From Dromiciops gliroides (lineage: Eukaryota; Chordata; Mammalia; Microbiotheria; Microbiotheriidae), in assembly GCF_019393635.1 (NCBI RefSeq), contig NC_057863.1, positions 643,471,306 through 643,535,305 of the forward strand: DNA of 64,000 nt, read 5' to 3'. The notes under the pieces are model-generated. The model was not told the DNA's origin. It saw nothing but the letters and a program-made list of their open reading frames with translations, and ran no database searches. This document shows positions 1 to 10,954 of this stretch, in pieces (within the stretch, counting starts at the first letter, position 1; the number at the start of each line of letters is the position of its first letter). The translations under genes were made by a program, and so were the position numbers.

Positions 1-114
1 TACAGTGAGGATATTAAAGCAAGGAAAGAAAGCAGTTTTATTCTTAACTTTTTTGCTTTTGGGGTCACTGAGGTTTTGGGGGGTCTGTCTGCGTGTTTTT
101 TAAGATTAGCTTCT

Positions 115-260
115 GGGGGCAGCTAGGTGGCGCAGTGGATAAAGCATTGGCTCTGGATTCAGGAGGACCTGAGTTCAAATTTGACCTCAGACATTTGACA
201 CTTACTAGCTGTGTGACCCTGGGCAAGTCACTTAACCCTCATTGCCCTGAAAAAAAAAAA
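115..260 (+). mobile_element. WSINE-type SINE
   Basis: A full-length copy with A-tail, flanked by a perfect 13 bp target repeat AAGATTAGCTTCT at 102-114 and 261-273. Confidence 0.95.
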
Positions 261-273
261 AAGATTAGCTTCT

Positions 274-1094
274 TAAGGCGACTGAAAAAGCAAGGAAAGG
301 CTCTCCCAAGAGTTAATTTGGTGGGCAGAATCAGAAGGGATCTTTCCCTTTAAGTAAAAATGCAGGGTTTCTTTCTTTGACTGAAGCTTTAGAGCAGCTT
401 TCTACTGATAAGATCTGGATCAAGCAGCTCAAAGATAGCAAGAGCTAATAGGGGAAAACTAGAGGGTTTTGGGGTTACTCCAAAGTTAGATGAATTCAGA
501 TTTAATTAAATCCCAAAGATAATTTGCGGATTATGTTTTTTTGTTTGTTTTTTTATGAGTAATATTGGTGAAGGGTGTGAGAGCTCTCTTGACTTGTAAT
601 GTCAACTGGACAAAGCCAGCCTCTAACCTATTTATGGACAGAGCTTCACAGAATAGGCCAGAGATAGGTGAGTCAGGAATCAAACAAGAGATGATTTCAT
701 TTCTAAGTGAGGAAAATGGCATGCAGATGAAGTCCTCCTTCCTGAGAAGGGGGGATCGCTCACTCCTTCATGGCAGGAACTGGGTTTTTAAACCTGAAAA
801 TCACAAACTCTGGAATTCTCTGATTTGCATAAGCAGTCTCCAGCACACTGATCACAGAACAAGGTTTAATGACTAGGTTAATAAGGTTCTTGAGCTGTGT
901 GGTTTCTCAGCAGGGTACAGAACCACCGTAGCATGGTGGGAACAGGATAAAGCACCTGGTTCAGTTCACTTGGTGGTTACAAACTGGGAGGAATGCTAGC
1001 ATGTCAGGGGATCTGATTTATCACTTCATCTTTGGAGTCAAAGCGCACTGAAGTCAAGTCCCACACAGCTATTTATATCCACCAAGGGGGCCCT
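274..1094. other. Non-coding stretch, nothing recognised
   Basis: I see no conserved open frame and no recognised repeat here. The two short overlapping frames at 531-876 lack any known motif. Confidence 0.4.
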
Positions 1095-1215
1095 CCTGGC
1101 CAATCACATTATAGAATTTTACTATTCTTCCTATTTACATATAGAATAACAGTAACAGCCAATCACAGTGCTTCCATAAAGACCAATCAGAAGGTACCAG
1201 TCGACCAATCAGATT
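1095..1215 (+). promoter_or_regulatory. Cluster of four CCAATCA boxes
   Basis: CCAAT followed by CA occurs at 1100, 1159, 1183 and 1205, all in the same orientation, spaced 59, 24 and 22 bp. This is an NF-Y-type array, as seen in some LTR promoters. No gene follows directly. It probably belongs to an LTR-derived sequence upstream of the solo LTR at 1376. Confidence 0.45.
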
Positions 1216-1375
1216 GTATGAAATACAATACCAGGCCTTAACCTATTCTGGGCAAGAATTGTCCGTTCCTCCTGTGGTGAGTAAAATTATATGTGGTCGC
1301 CCTATTTCTGTCCCAAGTATAGGGAAAATTAGCTGGGGTTTATCATACCTAAGAAGTAAGGGGAGATAAAATTTT

Positions 1376-1761
1376 GTGTCAGTTAGGTGTGGCTACTACC
1401 TAAGCTAGGAGACAGAGATAACTCCAGAGGTCAGGACTATCATTCCAAAAGAAAAATCACCCTGACTCTCAGGAATCTTTCCCCACCTTACCCCAAGGGG
1501 AACTTTACATTGTCAAGTGGTCACCCCATTTATCCTCTATAAAAACTTTGGCCTTCTTTCTGTTCTGGGAGGAAGATGTCTCTAAGCCATCTCCTCCCCT
1601 TGAGGCTAAGTCTTTGACTTCCCTCAGTCACTTTCTCTAGCACCCAATAAAGGACCATTTTAATTCTAAGTGGACTGTGTGCAAGAGTGTGATTCTTTAC
1701 AGAGGAATACTGTAAGGATCCTCACCACCATTTTCCCTGTGACACTTACTTATCAAAGGGA
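1376..1761 (+). mobile_element. Solo LTR (class I-like), relative of 14.5 kb copy
   Basis: It contains a TATA box (CTATAAAAAC at about 1538), an AATAAAG signal at about 1647, and an end CCCTGTGACA. The same order of motifs recurs at about 14540-15079. No internal region or partner LTR is found nearby. Borders are approximate. Confidence 0.6.
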
Positions 1762-2211
1762 ATTGTCCACTTTTATTTTGTCCAAGTCCAGTCCATCTTT
1801 CCCTTTTCCCCTCACATTGTCTCTCATAATAAGGCCCATCGTTAGAAACCCTGAAGCATTTGTAATCAGTTAGTGATTTACTGAGGAGGCCATACCTCAA
1901 GGATCAAATGGGGGGGGGGGGGGAGGGAGAATGATTACTAATAATCAAAAAGTTGGAGATTCAGAGTTCTTTCCTCAAGTCCTGACTTAGTCCAGTTTTT
2001 CTTAAATCTCAATCACTGATAATGAAATTGCATTGACATTCCTTGATTTTAGTCAGACCCCACCCAACCATGCAAAGAACTTAATCCAGAGTGAAGCTCA
2101 TTGTGTTCTCAAGCTTGGGTGGAAGCAGATCCTTTTGTCTATATAGCCAAAGGCTTCTCTGTTGGTGGGGAGGGGAATGTTGATCCCCCCCCTTTGAAGA
2201 GGGAATATATA
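1762..2211. other. Non-coding stretch with a poly-G run
   Basis: No gene or recognised repeat. A run of 14 G lies at about 1910-1923. Confidence 0.4.
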
Positions 2212-2353
2212 TATTTTTTTGCAGGGCAATGGGGGGTTAAGTGACTTGCCCAGGGTCATACAGCTAGTGTCAAGGGTCTGAGGCTGGATTTGAACTCAGG
2301 TACTCCTGAATCCAGGGCAGGTGCTTTATCCACTTCGCCACCTAGCCACCCCC
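2212..2353 (-). mobile_element. WSINE-type SINE
   Basis: A minus-strand copy reading from the poly-T end to CACCTAGCCACC. A short imperfect target repeat GGAATA borders it. Confidence 0.92.
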
Positions 2354-3284
2354 AGGAATACATTCTTTGAATTGATATCCCAAACCTGGGGGTGATCTAA
2401 AAAAATTTATTACCTCCTCTTGCGATAATTACTCACTGCTGGGGTCAACTCTTGGCCCTATTTGACCATCTACTGCTTCAAGGGTATCTAATCTGTGAGC
2501 CCTGCTACTGATTGTCTTTGGTCTGAAACATTCAAATGACTATCCTTTTATTAATAACCTGCTGGCCTCATTAATAAAATGATCAAATTACCCAGAAACT
2601 ATGCCTCTCAACTTTTTAATCATCACACTAGTGATCAGTTTATTGAGGACAATTGTGTGCTTGCTGTCTTCCTATTTTTCTTGAATTTTAATTCCTCATA
2701 AAGGAGTTGGTCCTTGATAGCCCAGGATCTAATTCTAGGAAAGAGATCAATAAGATGTTATACTGACTGTAAAAATGCAGCCATGCCAGACCAGCCATGG
2801 TTTTGGAGTTGAAAACAAGTTTCTTGAGTCAGAAAAGGAGCATCACCATTGCAAGACCACCTGGACATGGCTCCCAGGTGACTCTTAAAAGAACACAGTC
2901 TAGTCTGTTTGAGGCCATTATTTCAGGAAATAGCAGTAAAGGGAGAATTCAACCCCTGGTACAAAGTAGGAAGGGATTCTTTTCCTCACCCTTCTATCAG
3001 CCATAGTAGCTAGTGGTGAAGCTACTTGTTCAGAGGGAGACATCTCATCCAGCAGCTGGAAAGTCAGTTCCAGAGGCAAAGCTGAGGGAGGAGAGACGCC
3101 AACTTCAGCAGGTACAGAGAGAGACAATTACTGGAAGCAGCTTCAAGGGAGTGGGATCTCTGGCAGCAAAGAAGAGAGCTGATTATGGACTCAAGAGCAT
3201 GCTTACCCTGGCAGTCAAGAATAGAGTGAGGAGTAATGTTCAGAAGAGGGAATTAGATGGAGGATAGATTGAGGGAGGGATTAG
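2354..3284. other. Non-coding stretch, nothing recognised
   Basis: The frames at 2797-3267 show no known domain and no splice or promoter context. I see no gene and no named repeat. Confidence 0.4.
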
Positions 3285-3446
3285 TCATAAGCAAAGCAAA
3301 CTCTAAATAAGAATATATAAAAATATTTAAAATATTTTGCAATGGCAAAGAATTGGAAACTGAGGGGGCCCATCAATTGAGGAATGGCTAAACAAGTTAT
3401 GGCATATGAATGGGATGGAATACTATTGGGCTTTAAGAAATGATGA

Positions 3447-3603
3447 AGGGGGGCAGCTAGGTGGCACAGTGGATAGAGCACTGGCCCTGGATTCAGGAGT
3501 ACCTGAGTTCAAATCCAGCCTCAGACACTTAACACTTACTAGCTGTGTGACCCTGGGCAAGTCACTTAACCCCAATTGCCTCACTAAAAAAAAAAAAAAA
3601 AAA
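3447..3603 (+). mobile_element. WSINE-type SINE, first of a pair
   Basis: A full-length copy inserted into the L1 fragment. AAATGATGA stands on both sides. Confidence 0.93.
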
Positions 3604-3616
3604 GAAATGATGACGG

Positions 3617-3775
3617 TAGGGGCACCTAGGTGGTGCAGTGGATAAAGCACCAACCTTGGATTCAGGAGGACCTGAGTTCAAATTCAGCCTCAGACCCTTG
3701 ACACTTACTAGCTGTGTGACCCTGGGCAAGTCACTTAACCCTCATTGTCCCCAAAAAAAGGAAAAAAAAGAAGAA
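3617..3775 (+). mobile_element. WSINE-type SINE, second of a pair
   Basis: A second copy in the same orientation, preceded and followed by a copy of the same ATGATGA target. Confidence 0.93.
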
Positions 3776-4079
3776 AAATGATGAAGGAGATGGTTTCAGA
3801 GAAACCTGAGAAGACTGATGAACTGATGCAGAGTGAAATGAGCAGAAGGAAAACAATTGCAAAGACTTTGAAAGATTTAGGAACTCTGATCAGCATAATA
3901 ACCAGCTACACCTCCAGGGGAATCATGATGAAACATACGACCCCTCCCCCAATAAAGAGGTGAAGGACTCAGAGTGAAGAATGACTTTTTTTTTTAACAT
4001 GGCCAATGGGGAAATATCTTGCTTGACTATGCATGTTTATACCAGGAAAAATGTCTGAACTGCATCTTGCCCCACCCCA

Positions 4080-4620
4080 AACCATCTCCTCTTCTGAAGT
4101 ATTACCAGCCTCCCAGTCACTCAGGAACCAAACCTAAGTGTCATTCATGACTCATTTTCTCTCGCCTCACATCTCACCTCCAAGCAGTTGTCAACTCTTT
4201 CTGTTCCTCCCTATATGATTTCTCCAGCCTGTGACCCCTTTTCCCCCTCATAAAGCTAGTACCTTAATTTGGGTCCTTATTCCTTTTCACCTAGACTATT
4301 GCCAAAGGCTTCTAATTGCTTTCTCTGTCTCAAGTCCCTCACTACCCTATAATCATCCTACACAACTACCAAAGTAATTTTCAGATTGCACCATGTGACT
4401 CTCCTACTCAGCTCCTGTGGACAGAATAAATGTATGCAGTCCCTGTCTAGCCAAATTTGGAGATGCCTGTAGCAGCCAGAAACCACAGACTGAGCCTTGA
4501 CCAGATCAAGAGCAACCTTGGATAGCAGCTGCAGACACAAAATCTTACTCTGGACTTTCTAAACTTTCTGCACTGGCTTACTGTCTCTACAGATGTCCTT
4601 TTCCTTAACCCCAACCCCCT
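4080..4620 (+). mobile_element. L2 LINE 3' fragment
   Basis: The sequence resembles the L2 3' end (TCCTTATTCC, CCTAGACTATTGCCA, CATCCTACACAACTACCAAAG, CCATGTGACTCTCCTACTCA). It is old and diverged. Confidence 0.5.
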
Positions 4621-4639
4621 CCCTACCCAATGTTGTCAG

Positions 4640-5640
4640 GTACCTTTAATGAGGATGAACATTGCATCAAGGTCAGCTACTGCCCTTATAGCAAATTAAC
4701 TTGAAAAGGCTACAAGCCAAGACTAAAGTGGAAGGGAACCCCTGGTGTGTGACTTTTTGTTCATAGATGATTCTGTATTCAGAGTAGCCTCCGAAGCTGA
4801 GATGCACCAGAGTATGGATTAATTTCTGCCCATGGTAATTTTGGTCTAATAACACCAAGAAAATACAAGTTCTCCACCAGGCAGCACCACACCATTCATC
4901 CATGCATGGAACCATGGGTTACAGCAAGTGGAGAAATATTGAATGCTGTGGATAACTTCACTTAGCAGTATACTTTCTTGGGATTTACATAGAGATGCTG
5001 AGAGGTTGACACACTCACTGCCAGAGCTAGCTTGGCATTTGGGAGATTCCAAAGGAAAGTGTGGGAGAGAAGAGGTATTAAACTGACTACCAAACTGAAG
5101 GTCTACAGAGCCATCGTGCTGACCTCATTGTTGTATGCTTGTGAAGCTTCAACAGTTTACCAGTGCCATGCCAAGAAACTGAACCACTTCCATTTGAAGT
5201 GGATCTGCAGATCACCTGACAAGGTACCAGACACCGAGGTCCCTTCTCAGGATGAACTGCCAAGCATTCAAACTCTGCTGCGGAGAGTGTAACTCTCCAA
5301 GGGGCTGGCCACCTTGTTCAAATGCCAACTCACATGAGGGGGAAGAAGCAATACAAGCACACTCTTAAGGCCTCTCTGAAGAACTTTGGAATCAATTGTG
5401 AGACATGGGAGACACTGGCACAGGACTGCCCAGCACTGTGCTCTGTGAACAAAGTAGAATTACAGTAGCTCAAAAGAAATGTGGGAAGGGCAAATTTAGG
5501 GACATCTCCATCCCTAACGTTCACATGGACTATTTGTGCCCGACCTGTGGTAGAGCCTTCTGAGCTCGTATTGGTCTGATCAGCCAGTCAGACACACTGT
5601 ACATTGACCCCAACATCACAACATAGCTTTGGTCTTCTTG
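4640..5640 (+). mobile_element. RTE-clade LINE fragment, end of reverse transcriptase ORF
   Basis: The frame at 5032-5292 encodes GIKLTTKLKVYRAIVLTSLLY, then LLYACEA and HAKKLNHFHL, a hallmark of the RT C-terminal part in RTE-type LINEs. A zinc-finger-like tail (CPTCGRA... ARIGLI) follows in another frame near 5540. Frameshifts and stops show that it is dead. Confidence 0.8.
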
Positions 5641-5949
5641 GAGCACGATGAATAACAATCCATTTCTCATCTTCTCCATGCCTCGAACCCTCCCCTCTCA
5701 TCCCTACCTCTTCTGCTATTTGCCAGGTCACAAAACCATCAAGATTTCCAAGGACATGGCCCTGGGATCTTAACACTCTCGGCTCTGGAACTGCCCCCAG
5801 CCCAGAGCTTCACATTCCAGAGAACCATAGCAGACAGCCTGCCTAGCCCTGCCCCTGTTCTCTTCCCTCCCTTCTCCCCCCAAGCCTTCAGACAGCTGTG
5901 ATCCAAACAATTCTATGGGAAATGGCCCATCAGAAGCTCTCAAAACACC

Positions 5950-6220
5950 TAAATATAGCTAGGTGACACAACAGGGCAGAGTGCTGGGCCTGCAGTCAAG
6001 AAGACTCATCTTCCCTGAGTTCAAATTTGGCCTCAGATACTTACTAGCTGCATGAGCCTGGGCAAGTCACTGCATCCCGTTTTCCTCAATTTCTTCATCT
6101 GTAAAATGAGCTAGAGAAGGAAATGGCAAACCCTTCTGGTAATCTCTGCCAAGAAAACCCCAAATGAGGTCACAAAGAATCTGACACAACTAGGAGAAAG
6201 TACTGAACAACAACAAAATG
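5950..6220 (+). mobile_element. tRNA SINE with RTE-type tail
   Basis: The 5' half is tRNA-derived (GAGTTCAAATTTGG). The 3' half (GGAAATGGCAAACCC, CCAAGAAAACCCCAAAT, TCTGACACAACT) matches the RTE/BovB-like tail of marsupial RTE-mobilised SINEs. Confidence 0.8.
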
Positions 6221-6365
6221 TTTAACATGTGCTTTTTTCAGCCATCATCAGAATTCCTGGTTTTGTTCCAAAGTGATGTTGCCCCCAACTTGTAGAAAGT
6301 TTTAAAAATCATTATTTTCTCAGTATCTTTGTCTCTGATCCTGTCTGAATAGAAAATCTTGTCAT

Positions 6366-6640
6366 TAATAATAATAGCTAGCATTTGTGTAGTACTTTAT
6401 CCTCACAACAACCCTGGGAGATAGGTACTATTCCATTATACAAGTGGGGGAAACTGAGGCATTTTTTTTTGGTGGGGCAATGAGGGTTAAGTGACTTGCC
6501 CAGGGTCACACAGCTAGTAAGTGTCAAGTGTCTGAGGCTGGATTTGAACTCAGGTCCTCCTGAATCCAGGGCTGGTGCTTTATTCACTGTACCACCTAAC
6601 TGCCCCCCTGAGGCAGATTTAAGGTTAAGTGGTTTGCCTG
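6366..6640 (+). mobile_element. MIR fragment interrupted by a SINE
   Basis: Typical MIR core words (TCACAACAACCCTGGGAGATAG, GAAACTGAGGCA) are split by the SINE at 6462-6607. Confidence 0.7.
6462..6607 (-). mobile_element. WSINE-type SINE
   Basis: A minus-strand copy inside a MIR, with CTGAGGCA repeated at both ends. Confidence 0.94.
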
Positions 6641-6745
6641 GTACTTAATCAGTTGTTCAGTCATGTCTGATGCTTTGTAACCCCATTTGGGATTTTCTTG
6701 CCAGAGATTCTCTAGTGGTTTGCAATTTCCTTCTCCAGCACTCTA
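6640..6745 (-). mobile_element. RTE-tailed SINE fragment
   Basis: On the minus strand this is the 3' tail of the same family as 5950-6220 (GTTCAGTCATGTCTGA, TTGTAACCCCATTTGG on the plus strand). Confidence 0.7.
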
Positions 6746-6829
6746 TACACCATGTCGCCACCTAGTGGCTCAGTGGGTGTCATGGTCTTTTCATAACCTT
6801 TTCCAAGACCTAAGCTCTTTGAAAGTTTA

Positions 6830-6990
6830 GGGGTGGGGCAGCTAGGTGGTGCAGTGGATAAAGGGCAGACCCTGGATTCAGGAGGACCTGAGTTCAAATA
6901 TGACCTCAGACACTTGACACTAGCTGTGTGACCCTGGGCAAGTCACTTAACCCCAATTGCCTCACTAAAAAAAATTAAATTAAATTAAAA
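6830..6990 (+). mobile_element. WSINE-type SINE
   Basis: A full-length copy with an AT-rich tail. GAAAGTT lies at both ends. Confidence 0.93.
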
Positions 6991-7526
6991 GAAAGAAAGT
7001 TATGGGGTGATTAGTGTGGGCACTGGAAAGACAGTCCTGGCTTAATTCAGTTATGAGCAGTCAGTCAATAGCATTTTTTAAATTCTTCTAGGTGCCAGAC
7101 CACTTTAGACCACTGGAGGGAGGACAGAGAATGAAGGGTCTATTGGAGGAATTCACAACAGTTCTTTGGTCTGAAGCTGATCGAAGAATTCTGACTTTGT
7201 CCTTTACCCTATAAATTATATGTGGAAAATGGCTTAGGCAGAGATTTTCAAAGGCAGGGTGAACAGACTGAGAAGAAAGGAGAACAATCACAACCAGAGT
7301 ATAAAGATGGAGGGAAGGAACTATATATTAGGAATTTGTGCCTGAGGCAGAGGCAAAGTAACTTACCTTCAATTTGGCTGCCAGAGAGGGAAAGTGTACC
7401 CAAGAGACAGGGATCCTAAATGTGGATGCCCTGGTATAAAGTCCTGATCACCCAACCCTAGTTACTGTCTCTAGTAAGGAAGCAATGGGAAAAAGATGCC
7501 TGGCTGGGATATGAAAATTAAACCCA

Positions 7527-7677
7527 GGGGCAGCTAGGTGGCACAGTGGATAGAGTACCTGCCTGACTGAAGTCAGGAGGACCTGAGTTCAAATCTGACC
7601 TCAGACACTTAACACTCACTTAGTGACCCTAGGCAAGTCACTTAACCTCAATTGCCTCACAAAAAAAAAAAAAGAAG
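7527..7677 (+). mobile_element. WSINE-type SINE
   Basis: A full-length copy with a perfect 13 bp target repeat AAAATTAAACCCA. Confidence 0.95.
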
Positions 7678-7722
7678 AAAATTAAACCCAGCAATGTATC
7701 CTACAAAGGCCCTTAGAGACCA

Positions 7723-8226
7723 TTTATTTAAACTTCTTCATTGTATTAGAAGGGGAAACTGAGGCTACAAAAAGTGACTTGCTTGGGCAAGATCAGAACT
7801 CAGAAATCCTAACCCATTTCTTTCCAAATCTGACCTCACCTTCCTCTTCTTGGTTGTTCATCTTCCAAGTCTTATAAACATGGGCATTTATCTCTTCCTC
7901 ACACTAAGAAGGTCAACCCCTGAAGCCTGGAGGACTCTTGTGAGTATGGGAATTAGTGCCCAGCCAGAGATTCCCTTGAAATCCTTTGCTCCCCTCTCCC
8001 AGCCCCTCTGCCCCCAGCACACTTGGACACAACTGGCATCGAATGAGATGGGGGACTCTTCTGAAGTGCAAAAAAGAGAAACACTTGTAATATTAGCCCA
8101 TGCCAATGGGTAGCAGGGCTCACGGATTAGACACAGGGGACAGTCATAGCAAGGATAAAAGGGGGCTCAGTCCTACCCCAGGCCTATACCTGGCCCCCAA
8201 GGCAGGGCCTGGGCAAGGGGGGAGGG
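7723..8226 (-). other. KCNK6: KCNK6 3' UTR with a possible polyadenylation signal
   Basis: The DNA just past the KCNK6 stop is unique-looking and has no other gene. The first AATAAA on the minus strand is at 7723-7728, about 500 bp after the stop. This would give a short 3' UTR, but the signal lies next to a SINE and could be accidental. Confidence 0.35.
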
Positions 8227-10954
8227 CTACCGGGGGATGGTAGCATAGTCTGATCGGGTGCCTGAGTTGAGCTGCTGGTGAGTGGGTTGAACCCTAGTGT
8301 CCAGGATATCTGTGTCCTCGTTCTCCTCATCCTCGGCCCGGTACTCCTGGGGCAGCAGGATGAGCTCGGTCAAGCCGTGGAGGTCAGCCATACGCCGGAA
8401 GGTCTGCAGGACCAATGCCATGGCCACCAGGCCCAGGAACAGGTATACTACAGGTGGTAGGGAAAGCAGTGGAAAAGGGTTGGCAATGGAAACAAGTTGC
8501 CCATTGCCATGGTTTCCCACCTTTCTGAGATCCCCCCCACCATGGGAGAGACAGGATAGAGTCACGTGTGTGTATGTGTGTGTGTGTGTGTATATGTGTG
8601 TGTGACAATGGCTCCCCCTGCACAGGGTCCTACCTCCCCTTGCCCCCTCCAAGTTCCCCTGGTCAGCCCTCTGCAGGGCTTTCAGGATCCCAGATCTTCA
8701 GGTGATGGACCCGCTGCTCACCTGTGACCAAAACCTTGTAGAGGGCCCTGTTCTTCTGACCCTCCTGCTCACCAGGGACATAATCCCCCAGGCCAATAGT
8801 GGAAAGGGAGATGAAGCAGAAATAGAAAGCATCAAGGAAAGTCCAGGCTTGCTCCAGGTACATAAAGATGGCGGCTGGCACCAGGAAGAAGATGACCAGT
8901 ACCCCCAGCAGCAGCAGTACCAGGTGCCAACGGGCCAGCAGCCTCCGGTCCCAGCCTCGGTGGAGCTGCAGCTGGTGCAGTGGGGCGTGGGTCACCAGCA
9001 AGGCCACGCGCTGTGCCGTTGCCGTCAGCACCAGCATGGTAAATGGCACCCCGAGGAAGGCGAAGAAGATGGAGAAGGCCTTGCCCGAATCCGACAGGGG
9101 GGTGGTGTACCCATAACCTAGGGGAAGGAAGGAAGGAAGAACAAAAGTGGAGGGAGGAGCTAGCCTCACTCCTGGGGCTGGCATCTCCAAGCTCTGGTCC
9201 CAAAAGATTGTGGATTTGAGGAAACTGGCCCGGGCCTCAGTTTCCCCACCTGTGAAGCGAGGCATTTGGGCTGAATGAGCTTCAAGCCCTCTGACCCTTT
9301 GAGCCTCATTCTTTCTTTTTTTTTGGTGAGGCAATTGGGGTTAAGTGACTTGCCCAGGGTCACACAGCTAGTAAGTGTCAAGTAAGTGTCTGAGGCCAGA
9401 TTTGAACTCAGGTCCTCCTGAATCCAGGGCTGGTGCTCTATCCACTGTGCCACCTAGCTGCCCCTGAGCCTCATTCTAGCTCTCCACTTCTAGCTAGACT
9501 CCAGATCATTTAGTCCAAACTCTTTCTGAATACAGTCTTCCTGACTAGGGGGTGACAAGGCGCTCACTACCCACCCCCTACACACACACACACCCACTCC
9601 ACCTTAGTCCTGAATGAACTATTTATTTCCAACATCCCAGACTTTGAGATGAAGGACACCTATTTAATCTGATTCTCTTATTCAACAGATGAGGAAAGCG
9701 GGGCCCTGAAAAATCAAGTGAGGGGCCCAGAATCACCCAGGTGCCTGTGGCAGGATCTAAAGCCAGTTCTCCCTGACTCCAAGTTCTGCACCTTCTCCAC
9801 TAAAACACATTGGGTCCAGTTGAGTCTGGTCCCATTTTTCTGAGAAGCTCCAATTGCTACCTCCCTGCTCTCAGCTCTGAAGCTGGCCTCCTCCAGGAAG
9901 TCTTCTTAACTACCTCAGTACAATCCCTAGGAGGAAGAGGTGGGGTTAAAAAAAATATCCCAACCCTTCTCAGTACACTCAGCTCCATCCAGTGTCTGCT
10001 ACAACGCGTTGTGGGAAAACTGGGGCTAGATGTCCCAGACATTGGATCTTAAGCCAGGAGATGAAGAAAAGCGGCCCGGCTAGCTGGGGGGCTAGCCCCT
10101 CGGCAAGGACTGGAGGCTGAGGCTCCCTGATACCCTGTACTGCTTCTGCTGCTGACAGCATGAGGTCCAGGGGGCCTGCAGACCAAGGCAGGCCAGTAGG
10201 GAGCAGGGCAGGGGGCAAAGAGCTGCTCAAGAGGCTGGACCCTCAGGCTCTGCCTCCTGCTGGTGCCAGAGCAGGTCTAACCTGTCCCAGACCTAGGAGA
10301 CAGCTAGGAGAGATTCCACAATCCCTCCCAGATGCGTCCTGAAGTTGGAGGGGGCAGGGGCGAAACTAGTCCTGAACTGGAGACTTACAAGCAAACTGTC
10401 CCCTCTCCTCCTTCCAGACCTGGAGAGGAAGAAAGATCTGGCTTCACACGTGGAGGGGGAGGATGAAAGGAGCCGGAATTTCCCTCCACTCCTCCAGCCA
10501 TACCCCAAGTTAAAAGCTAAAACAAAGAGGAAGTATGTGGGGGGAGGGAGAGAAGAGGAAGAAATGACCGAGGGGAGGCAGGGGGGGAGGCCCGGAGAGG
10601 CTGGGGGCTGGGGTCCTGCGCGGCGCGGAGGGCAGGGGCGCACTCACCCACGGTGCTGATGAGGGTGCTGGCGAAGAAGAGCGCAGAGGCGAAGTCCCAG
10701 CTGCTGGGCGCTGTGGCGTTGTGCAGAGCAGACACCCCGTGGCGCCCGGCCTCCAGCACCCGCCCCAGGAAGCGCTCTAGCGTCGGGTCGTCCAGGCATG
10801 GGCTGCGCTCCAGCAGCTCCCCCTTCAGTGCCCGAAGCTCAGCCCGCAGCCGGCTCTCGTGCGGCCGCTCGATCGCCGAGACCACGAGGGCGCCCAGCAT
10901 CAGGTAGCCCGCGTACACCAGCAATGCCAGGGCCAGGAGCGCCCCCCGACTCAT
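8227..10954 (-). CDS. KCNK6: Two-pore-domain K+ channel TWIK-2 (KCNK6), three coding exons
   Basis: Coding exons read on the minus strand are 10954-10648, 9117-8722 and 8447-8227, giving 307 residues (human 313). The junctions are GT-AG and keep frame: exon 1 ends STVG and exon 2 opens GYGYTTPLS, rebuilding the first K+ filter TVGYG; the second filter, TIGLGD, lies in exon 2. Exon 1 starts [17 protein letters not shown] (M1 segment), then a helical cap with a Cys and an N-glycosylation site (NAT) before the first pore. M2 follows pore 1, and M3 precedes pore 2. Exon 3 carries M4 ([16 protein letters not shown]) and the tail ending DYATIPR; human TWIK-2 ends DYASIPR, which separates it from KCNK1 and KCNK7. 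The family passes background K+ current, and human TWIK-2 acts in endolysosomes and macrophages. The YATI sequence fits a Yxx-hydrophobic lysosomal sorting signal. The reading frame is intact throughout. Confidence 0.96.
8565..8604. repeat. (GT)n microsatellite in KCNK6 intron 2
   Basis: A run of GTGTGT with a few TA interruptions, about 40 bp long, lies between KCNK6 exons 2 and 3. Confidence 0.9.
9313..9465 (-). mobile_element. WSINE-type SINE in KCNK6 intron 1
   Basis: A full-length minus copy with a 12 bp target repeat GAGCCTCATTCT. Confidence 0.95.
9640..9805 (+). mobile_element. MIR-like fragment in KCNK6 intron 1
   Basis: MIR words ACAGATGAGGAAA, GGGCCCAGAATCACCCAGGT and CTCCACTAAAACACA are present. 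Old and diverged. Confidence 0.55.

Larger units (their letters stand above)
3285..3990 (+). mobile_element. L1 3'-end fragment split by two SINEs
   Basis: The L1 3' sequence (GCAATGGCAAAGAATTGGAA, then CCATCAATTGAGGAATGGCT) runs to AAATGATGA at 3438-3446. It resumes at 3777 after two SINEs placed head to tail. Confidence 0.8.

Noticed and set aside
115-260. Possible tRNA genes (A and B boxes)
   Set aside because: The boxes belong to the tRNA-derived SINE head; no copy folds as a complete tRNA gene as far as I can judge by eye.
93-353. Many short frames containing [18 protein letters not shown] or its reverse-strand equivalent
   Set aside because: These are translations of the WSINE consensus and recur at every copy; they are not genes.
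5032-5292. 86-residue frame as a host gene
   Set aside because: It is the RT end of an RTE-clade LINE.
1-8200. CATSPERG exons, expected beyond KCNK6 from human order
   Set aside because: No recognisable exon on the minus strand; the gene probably lies left of the window.
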